NCBI GenBank assembly: GCA_965661575.1
Contig: CBFIEJ010000032.1
Span: 1 to 27,075 of the forward strand
Source: UA16 sp965661575
GTDB taxonomy: Bacteria > Bacteroidota > Bacteroidia > Flavobacteriales_D > Sanyastnellaceae
Reading direction: 5' to 3'
DNA: 27,075 nt
Of this stretch, positions 22,711-27,075 are shown in pieces (position 1 is the first letter of the stretch; each line of letters starts with the position of its first letter). The notes beneath the pieces are model-generated. The model was not told where the DNA came from. It worked only from the letters and a program-made list of their open reading frames with translations, and did no database searches. Both the position numbers and the translations under genes were made by a program.

Positions 22711-23499
22711 GTGCACATCATCGACACCCACACCCATTTGTACCAACCCGCATTTGACGGGGAGCGAGAAGCGGCAATAGCACGCTGCCTCGAGGCAGAC
22801 GTCAAAACATTGCTTCTACCGAACATCGATCGTGCGTCCATCGACCGTGTTCACGCCATGATGGACCAATGGCCTGACCATTGCTTCGGCATGATGGGGC
22901 TGCATCCGTGCCACGTCAAGGCTCGAGAATGGCAGATCGAATTGGATGCGATTCAAACGGCTCTATTTCACTCGAAAAGAACGTATGTGGCCATCGGCGA
23001 AATTGGATTTGACTTGCATTGGGACAAGACCACCTTGGACATTCAACAGCAAGCGTTTCGACAACAAGTGGAGTGGGCAAAAACACTGAATCTGCCAATC
23101 GTAATTCATGTGCGCGAGGCATTTGACGCGCTTTTCGAAGCGCTGGACGCTTTGAACGATGCCCGACTTACTGGCGTGGTTCACTGCTTCACAGGTAACC
23201 TCAACCAAGCCGAACGCATCTTGGATTATGGTGATTTTTTTCTCGGTATTGGTGGTGTAGCGACCTACAAAAATGGTGGTCTTGACAGCGTGCTTCCACA
23301 CGTACCCCACGACCGTGTTGTCTTGGAAACGGACAGCCCTTACCTCGCCCCTGTTCCGCACCGTGGCAAAAGAAATGAATCGGCTTACACACGCGTCGTC
23401 GCCCAGAGAGTAGCTGATTTGTGGGAAATGCCATTGCAGAATGTAGCAGACATCACCACCCAAAACGCCCGCACGCTGTTCAACCTGAGTCCACAATGA
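22711..23499 (+). CDS. tatD: TatD-family metal-dependent DNase/hydrolase
   Basis: A 262-residue TIM-barrel metal hydrolase; TatD enzymes are 3'-5' exonucleases and D-aminoacyl-tRNA deacylase-like enzymes in different hosts. Metal ligands are His7 and His9 in IIDTHTHLY, Glu97 in AIGEIGFDLHW, then histidines in IVIHVREAF and VHCFTGN, and the final Asp in ETDSPYLAP, followed by HRGKRNE. The start is a GTG at 22711; it places the first histidine motif four residues in, as in the family, and no ATG fits. TAACTTCG at 22699-22706 is one base from a -7 promoter element, so it might be transcribed alone. The asparaginase gene follows after 25 bp. Confidence 0.9.
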   Translation: MHIIDTHTHLYQPAFDGEREAAIARCLEADVKTLLLPNIDRASIDRVHAMMDQWPDHCFGMMGLHPCHVKAREWQIELDAIQTALFHSKRTYVAIGEIGFDLHWDKTTLDIQQQAFRQQVEWAKTLNLPIVIHVREAFDALFEALDALNDARLTGVVHCFTGNLNQAERILDYGDFFLGIGGVATYKNGGLDSVLPHVPHDRVVLETDSPYLAPVPHRGKRNESAYTRVVAQRVADLWEMPLQNVADITTQNARTLFNLSPQ

Positions 23500-23524
23500 T
23501 TTTCTTCTGACAACTTGAACTGAA

Positions 23525-24577
23525 ATGACCTCCCACGAAACTTCTCATAGCCGTGTTTTGGTGATCTACACGGGCGGCACAATCGGCAGTGTACAAGATG
23601 CTTCAGGCGGACTTGTCCCCATCGATTTTAACGAAATTCATCGGCACGTCCCGGAATTGGAACAACCAAATCGTGAAATAGAGATCATCTCTTTTGATCC
23701 GCCGTTGGACTCATCCAACGTGGGGACGAAAGAATGGGTGGAATTGGCCCATGCCGTCAAGCACCATTATGCTGACTTTGACGGTTTTGTGATTTTGCAT
23801 GGCACGGATACGCTCGCTTACACGGCATCTGCCTTGAGCTTCATGCTCGAAGGACTCCACAAACCCGTGATCATTACCGGAAGTCAACTGCCCATAGGAT
23901 TGCCACGAACGGACGGCCGCGAAAATCTCCTGGCCGCAGTCGAGATCGCCACAGCCACCCGATTCAATGAACCCATCGTGCAGGAAGTTGCCGTTTACTT
24001 TGGGTCTTTTCTTTTCCGAGGAAATCGATCACACAAAGCCAGCGCCGAATCGATGCAAGCAATCATCAGTCCCAATCTATCTGCATTGGCAGAGGCTGGT
24101 GTCGACATCCTTTACAATGAGAGCTTGATGTACCGGGATGCAACCGAAGCCTTCCGTGTCAACGCAGCCCTCGACAATCAGGTAGCTTGGCTTCCTTTGT
24201 TTCCGGGACAACCCCTAGAAGCCATCATGAGACTGATCGAATGGCCAGATTTGCGTGGCTTGGTGCTCTCTACGTTCGGTTCTGGAAATGCTCCGTCCAA
24301 CCCTGATTTGAAATCCATCCTGACCGCTGCGCACAACCGTGGCATGTCCATTGTCAATGTCACCCAATGCGGACATGGAGCGGTACACCCTGAGCGCTAC
24401 GCCACGGCTCACCTTCTGCGCGATTGCGGTGTTATTCCCGGAGGAGACATGACAACAGAAGCCGCAATCACCAAGCTTATGGCTTGTTTGGGACGCGGCT
24501 TCAACGGAGAGGAAGCGCGCAATTTTATGGCCCGCAACGTCCGAGGTGAATTGACGCGCTTCAGCCCTTTGACTTGA
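23525..24577 (+). CDS. ansA: Type I (cytoplasmic) L-asparaginase
   Basis: L-asparaginase hydrolyses asparagine to aspartate and ammonia. The 350-residue protein has both catalytic threonine motifs: Thr16 in IYTGGTIGS, and Thr94/Asp95 in ILHGTDTLAYTAS. GSQLPIGLPRTDGRENL (about 128-144), FRGNRSHKASAESMQA and the lack of a signal peptide identify the cytoplasmic AnsA form rather than the periplasmic type II enzyme. C-terminal PGGDMTTEAAITKLM is also conserved and forms part of the allosteric and dimer region in type I enzymes. The ATG at 23525 leaves eight polar residues before the core. It follows tatD on the same strand and precedes the tRNA-Ser promoter. Confidence 0.92.
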   Translation: MTSHETSHSRVLVIYTGGTIGSVQDASGGLVPIDFNEIHRHVPELEQPNREIEIISFDPPLDSSNVGTKEWVELAHAVKHHYADFDGFVILHGTDTLAYTASALSFMLEGLHKPVIITGSQLPIGLPRTDGRENLLAAVEIATATRFNEPIVQEVAVYFGSFLFRGNRSHKASAESMQAIISPNLSALAEAGVDILYNESLMYRDATEAFRVNAALDNQVAWLPLFPGQPLEAIMRLIEWPDLRGLVLSTFGSGNAPSNPDLKSILTAAHNRGMSIVNVTQCGHGAVHPERYATAHLLRDCGVIPGGDMTTEAAITKLMACLGRGFNGEEARNFMARNVRGELTRFSPLT

Positions 24578-24597
24578 AACGGTGTGGCAAGAAACGA

Positions 24598-24630
24598 TTT
24601 GGAATCACGTCATGTTTTATGGTACTTTTG
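24598..24630 (+). promoter_or_regulatory. Promoter of tRNA-Ser
   Basis: TTTG at 24598-24601 and TACTTTTG at 24623-24630 match the -33 and -7 elements with a 21-nt spacer. Transcription would start near 24636, about 27 bases before the tRNA. Confidence 0.55.
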
Positions 24631-24662
24631 CATCCCTTCCGAGCAAAGGCGCGGACGGAATT

Positions 24663-24749
24663 GGAGAGGTGGCCGAGTGGCTTAAGGCGCACGCTTGGAA
24701 AGCGTGTTTACCTGAGAGGGTAACCCGGGTTCGAATCCCGGTCTCTCCA
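24663..24749 (+). tRNA. tRNA-Ser (anticodon GGA)
   Basis: A type II tRNA of 87 nt. The acceptor GGAGAGG pairs with TCTCTCC. The anticodon stem CACGC/GCGTG encloses the loop TTGGAAA, giving anticodon GGA for serine codons TCC and TCT. A long variable arm (TTTACCTGAGAGGGTAA) and the T arm CCGGGTTCGAATCCCGG are present. The 3' CCA is not encoded: the sequence after the discriminator A is CAG. Confidence 0.95.
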
Positions 24750-24760
24750 CAGCTGAAAGA

Positions 24761-24790
24761 GGCGTCCTTCACGGGACGCCTTTTCTTTTT
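24761..24790 (+). terminator. Rho-independent terminator after tRNA-Ser
   Basis: GGCGTCC (24761-24767) pairs with GGACGCC (24774-24780) around a 6-base loop. The stem is followed by TTTTCTTTTT. It lies 11 bases after the tRNA 3' end. Confidence 0.85.
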
Positions 24791-24799
24791 CGCCTGACT

Positions 24800-24807
24800 T
24801 AGATTTG
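24800..24807 (+). promoter_or_regulatory. Candidate -7 promoter element for the family 9 glycosyltransferase
   Basis: TAGATTTG fully matches TAnnTTTG and ends only 4 bases before the ATG at 24812. It lies just after the tRNA terminator, where a new transcript must begin. The mRNA would be leaderless or nearly so. No -33 TTTG is evident. Confidence 0.4.
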
Positions 24808-24811
24808 CACC

Positions 24812-25783
24812 ATGTCGTCTCGGCCAACTCGCATACTTGTCATCCGTTTTTCCTCCATCGGAGATGTCGTGCTCACGGCTCCCGCCATTGCGAGCCTACG
24901 CGCAGCCATTCACGGTCCATGCCAAATTCATTTTCTGACCAAGTCAAGCATGCGGGCTGTGGCAGAAGGCTTGGGAAAACTCGTCGATTGCATTCATACG
25001 ATTGATCACAACACGTCGGAAGTCGCAGAAACCTTGGAAGCAGCGGGCATCGATTACATCGTGGATTTGCATTCCAATGTCCGCTCCCGTTCCATAAAAC
25101 GAACCTTGGGTTGCGTGGCATTTACAGTGAAAAAAGAAAATGTCGCCAAATGGCTCTTGGTCCGAGGATGGCGAAAACAGCCCGTCACGCACATCGTCGA
25201 ACGGTACATAGATTCATTTCGCGGCGCTTTCGGAGCGCAAACACCAGATGCGTGGCCGGTCCTTTTTGAATCTGCAATTCTCCCATCGCAATGTGGTTCC
25301 GACCAAGGTCCTTGGAATGTGCTTGCGGTTGGTGCTGCCCATGCTGGAAAGCAAATTCCACTCGAGCGGATGCGATCTATCGTTCAAAGTGCTCACCTCG
25401 AAGGCAAGCGCACGGTGCTGATTGGTGGCAAAACAGATGCCTTGGTGGGAAATTCGATCAGTCTTGACTTACCAGATTCAGTCATCAATCTTGTCGGAAA
25501 GACATCCATTTCGGAATCCGCGGCGGTAATTCGCGATGCTGAACGCATCTATGCCGGAGATACAGGGATGATGCATCTAGCTGCAGCGCTTCAAACCCCG
25601 GTCACATCCATCTGGGGCTGCACTCGTCCATCATTGGGCATGGAACCTTGGCGTCCTCCTGTTGGTTCGCAAATCCTTCTACCTGCCGGAAAAGATGCGC
25701 TGCGTCCATGTTCCAAGTTGGGCAATCGGTGCCGCTTCAATGGAAAATCGGTCTGCATGCAACAGCACGTGACCGAAGTTTGA
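24812..25783 (+). CDS. Family 9 glycosyltransferase (heptosyltransferase-like)
   Basis: A 323-residue GT9 protein, the family of LPS core heptosyltransferases WaaC, WaaF and WaaQ. The N-terminal ILVIRFSSIGDVVLTAPAIASLR (8-30) is the acceptor-side loop of this GT-B fold, and IYAGDTGMMHLAAALQTPVTSIWG (about 246-269) is the donor-binding signature. DYIVDLHSNVRSRSI (about 75-89) is another family marker. In Bacteroidota such enzymes probably add a core sugar to LPS, but the true donor need not be ADP-heptose. It has a cysteine-rich C-terminal stretch (RPCSKLGNRCRFNGKSVC), as in other GT9 proteins of this group. It converges on the thioesterase gene with a single base between the two stop codons. 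Confidence 0.9.
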   Translation: MSSRPTRILVIRFSSIGDVVLTAPAIASLRAAIHGPCQIHFLTKSSMRAVAEGLGKLVDCIHTIDHNTSEVAETLEAAGIDYIVDLHSNVRSRSIKRTLGCVAFTVKKENVAKWLLVRGWRKQPVTHIVERYIDSFRGAFGAQTPDAWPVLFESAILPSQCGSDQGPWNVLAVGAAHAGKQIPLERMRSIVQSAHLEGKRTVLIGGKTDALVGNSISLDLPDSVINLVGKTSISESAAVIRDAERIYAGDTGMMHLAAALQTPVTSIWGCTRPSLGMEPWRPPVGSQILLPAGKDALRPCSKLGNRCRFNGKSVCMQQHVTEV

Positions 25784-25784
25784 A

Positions 25785-26297
25785 TCAAACAAACAATGCT
25801 TTGAGTTCTGTCGCGTCTGCAGGTTTCATTTTACCGGCGAGCACCAATCGCAATTGTCTCCGACGCAAAGCGCCAGCAAAGCGCTCCTCCTCCTCTCCAT
25901 CCTCAGGCATGATCGCTGGGACTGCAATAGGAGCTCCCAGTTGATCAACAGCTACGAATGTGTACATCGCCTCATTGCATAAGCTTTGATCACCCGTGAG
26001 ATGGTTCTCGACGTGCACTCGCATGAACACCTCCATGGAGCTATTGAAAGTCCGCGTCACTTCGCTGTGAATGGTCACGATATCACCCAACTTAATGGGC
26101 TTCTTGAATGAAACGTTATTCACTGCAGCCGTGACACAAATGCGACGGCTGCACCGATGCGCACTAATGGCAGCGTTGATGTCCATCCAATTGAGCAAGT
26201 TGCCCCCCATCAAGTTTCCCAAGGTGTTGGTATCGTTGGGCATGACGATTCGGGTGCTGGAAGCATACGTTTCTTTTGGAGTTCGTTGGGTAACCAT
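25785..26297 (-). CDS. Acyl-CoA thioesterase, hotdog fold
   Basis: A 170-residue hotdog-fold acyl-CoA hydrolase (YciA/BFIT-like). The signature MPNDTNTLGNLMGGNLLNWMDINAA (about 19-43) contains the conserved Asn/Asp and double Gly of the active-site loop. VSFKKPIKLGDIVTIHSEV and NEAMYTFVAVD are the further strands of the fold. Such enzymes release free fatty acids and CoA from acyl-CoAs in the cytoplasm; chain-length preference is not readable. The C-terminal 40 residues are charged (EDGEEEERFAGALRRRQLR), typical of the Bacteroidota form. I use the ATG at 26297; the longer frame back to 26423 runs through the terminator of the next gene. CAAATTGA at 26304-26311 is one base from a -7 element on this strand. 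Confidence 0.9.
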   Translation of the reverse strand: MVTQRTPKETYASSTRIVMPNDTNTLGNLMGGNLLNWMDINAAISAHRCSRRICVTAAVNNVSFKKPIKLGDIVTIHSEVTRTFNSSMEVFMRVHVENHLTGDQSLCNEAMYTFVAVDQLGAPIAVPAIMPEDGEEEERFAGALRRRQLRLVLAGKMKPADATELKALFV

Positions 26298-26377
26298 GTC
26301 ATTCAAATTGAGTGAAGCAAAGTTCCGACGCTTTTGTCGAACCTCCGCATTGCAGCTCGAAGAGAACTCAGAAGAAA

Positions 26378-26408
26378 ACAAAAAAGCCCCTCCAACACTG
26401 GAGGGGCT
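26378..26408 (-). terminator. Rho-independent terminator of the T9SS cargo gene
   Basis: AGCCCCTCCA (26385-26394) pairs perfectly with TGGAGGGGCT (26399-26408) around an ACAC loop. Read on the minus strand it runs into a T-rich tail at 26378-26385. It stands 35 bases after the stop of the secreted-protein gene. Confidence 0.9.
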
Positions 26409-26443
26409 TTCGCAATGAATCACAGTTCACTCTTTAATCAAAT

Positions 26444-27075
26444 TCAGCTTCCAACCATCAGTTTGGTTGTGATACTTCCATTGTCAGAGACGATTTGAAT
26501 CTGATAAAGTCCTGTCTCAAACATATTCGCTGATACTTCCAGTGTCATCGGAACATTGGCGAACACTTGACCTTGGAACAACGTCGTCACCAACACACCT
26601 GCGTTGTTGTAGACGTTGACCGTGATCAACTCATCGACCGATGTCGCAAATGAAAGCAACGCCATCTCGTTCACAGGATTTGGATTGAGGCCAAGTAGAC
26701 GCAACTTGGAATCTTCAGATCCCGCGTCGGAATCGTCTTCCCCAATCGCACCGTCACCTTCAGCATCGCTACCCCAGCTGTTGTCGCTGCTGTCATCACC
26801 ACCCAATGTTGGATCGATCGGCTCGCAAGTCATACCATTGATATCGATGGTGTAAGCGAAGGTTGTGGTATTGCCGCTGCAATCTGCCACCGTGTATTCC
26901 CGCTCGATGCTCCATGGCAACGAGCAATCCAAATCGCCAAATACGTCTCCAGTGCCCATGACATCAGCTCCATTGACTGGGCCCATGTAGTAGAACCAGC
27001 CACTGTAACCGTGGTTTGCATTTTTGTTGTTTGCACCTTCACCAACTTGGAATCCGAAGAAACCGTTGGATGGCT
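26444..27075 (-). CDS. Secreted protein with T9SS type A C-terminal sorting domain (partial)
   Basis: Only the C-terminal 210 residues or so are here; the frame stays open to the window edge, so the start and most of the protein are missing. The visible N-terminal part contains SIEREYTVADCSGNTTTFAY, which resembles the Cys- and aromatic-rich repeats of Bacteroidota adhesins, then a highly acidic Asp/Ser/Gly/Glu linker. The final 80 residues (from about LGLNPNPVNE) are a type A sorting domain, the signal that directs export by the type IX secretion system and attachment or release at the surface. It ends in KLMVGS. An internal Met at 26986 is not the start. A perfect terminator follows the stop. 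Confidence 0.88.
   Translation of the reverse strand, partial: PSNGFFGFQVGEGANNKNANHGYSGWFYYMGPVNGADVMGTGDVFGDLDCSLPWSIEREYTVADCSGNTTTFAYTIDINGMTCEPIDPTLGGDDSSDNSWGSDAEGDGAIGEDDSDAGSEDSKLRLLGLNPNPVNEMALLSFATSVDELITVNVYNNAGVLVTTLFQGQVFANVPMTLEVSANMFETGLYQIQIVSDNGSITTKLMVGS

Noticed and set aside
24582..24797. Plus-strand open frame of 71 codons
   Set aside because: It covers the tRNA-Ser gene and its terminator; GEVAEWLKAHAWKA is a typical false translation of tRNA-Ser.
1..27075. CRISPR array, prophage, insertion sequence or toxin-antitoxin/defence island
   Set aside because: I saw no spaced direct repeats, transposase or integrase, phage gene or known defence domain on either strand; nearly all coding space is taken by conserved chromosomal genes.

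Overview
The window looks like chromosome from a Bacteroidota member, most likely Flavobacteriales. The evidence is a C-terminal type IX secretion (T9SS) sorting domain, promoters of the Bacteroidetes form TAnnTTTG, an exbB / 4-TM / exbD / exbD operon of the Bacteroidetes kind, an Mrp ATPase without its usual CxxC, and an alkyltransferase-like protein carrying PAHR. Genus cannot be decided from the sequence alone. Gene density is high and most genes are housekeeping or envelope genes. No transposase, integrase, phage gene or CRISPR array was seen.

Layout. (1) 1-1151: two overlapping unrecognised plus-strand genes and a small minus-strand lipoprotein. (2) 1446-3783, minus strand: tRNA-Leu(TAA) with an adjoining terminator, the Kdo transferase waaA, and an exported barrel-like protein. 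(3) 3858-11154, plus strand: a tight seven-gene nucleotide-sugar operon. It holds a WbpE-like aminotransferase, UDP-glucose dehydrogenase, UDP-xylose synthase, a WbpD-like acetyltransferase, a TviB/WbpA-like UDP-HexNAc dehydrogenase, dTDP-glucose 4,6-dehydratase and a CpsB-type PHP phosphatase. Together they could supply UDP-GlcA, UDP-xylose, an N-acetylated amino-uronic acid and a dTDP-4-keto-6-deoxyhexose for a surface polysaccharide. The glycosyltransferases, flippase/polymerase, BY-kinase and the WbpB-type 3-dehydrogenase are not in this window.

(4) 11167-15016, minus strand: a redox and Fe-S group with ferredoxin, TrxR-like ferredoxin-NADP reductase, NifU-domain scaffold, Mrp carrier, an alkyltransferase-like protein and trmB. 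(5) 15063-18978, plus strand: a GT28-like glycosyltransferase, tadA, mgtE and a D-2-hydroxyacid dehydrogenase. (6) 19009-21826, minus strand: the ExbB/ExbD proton-channel operon with a clear promoter and terminator. (7) 21903-25783, plus strand: PhzF-like isomerase, TatD nuclease, type I asparaginase, tRNA-Ser(GGA) and a family 9 glycosyltransferase. (8) 25785-27075, minus strand: an acyl-CoA thioesterase and the 3' end of a secreted T9SS cargo gene that runs off the window.

Nothing here is clearly a new defence or mobile system. The points most worth a second look are the incomplete but dense sugar operon, the cysteine-less ATL and Mrp proteins, an enlarged ExbD, the unknown pair at 18-715, and a group of -7 promoter elements lying only a few bases from start codons. 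Translation starts were moved inward from the longest open frame for many genes, using family N-termini, operon spacing and promoter positions.
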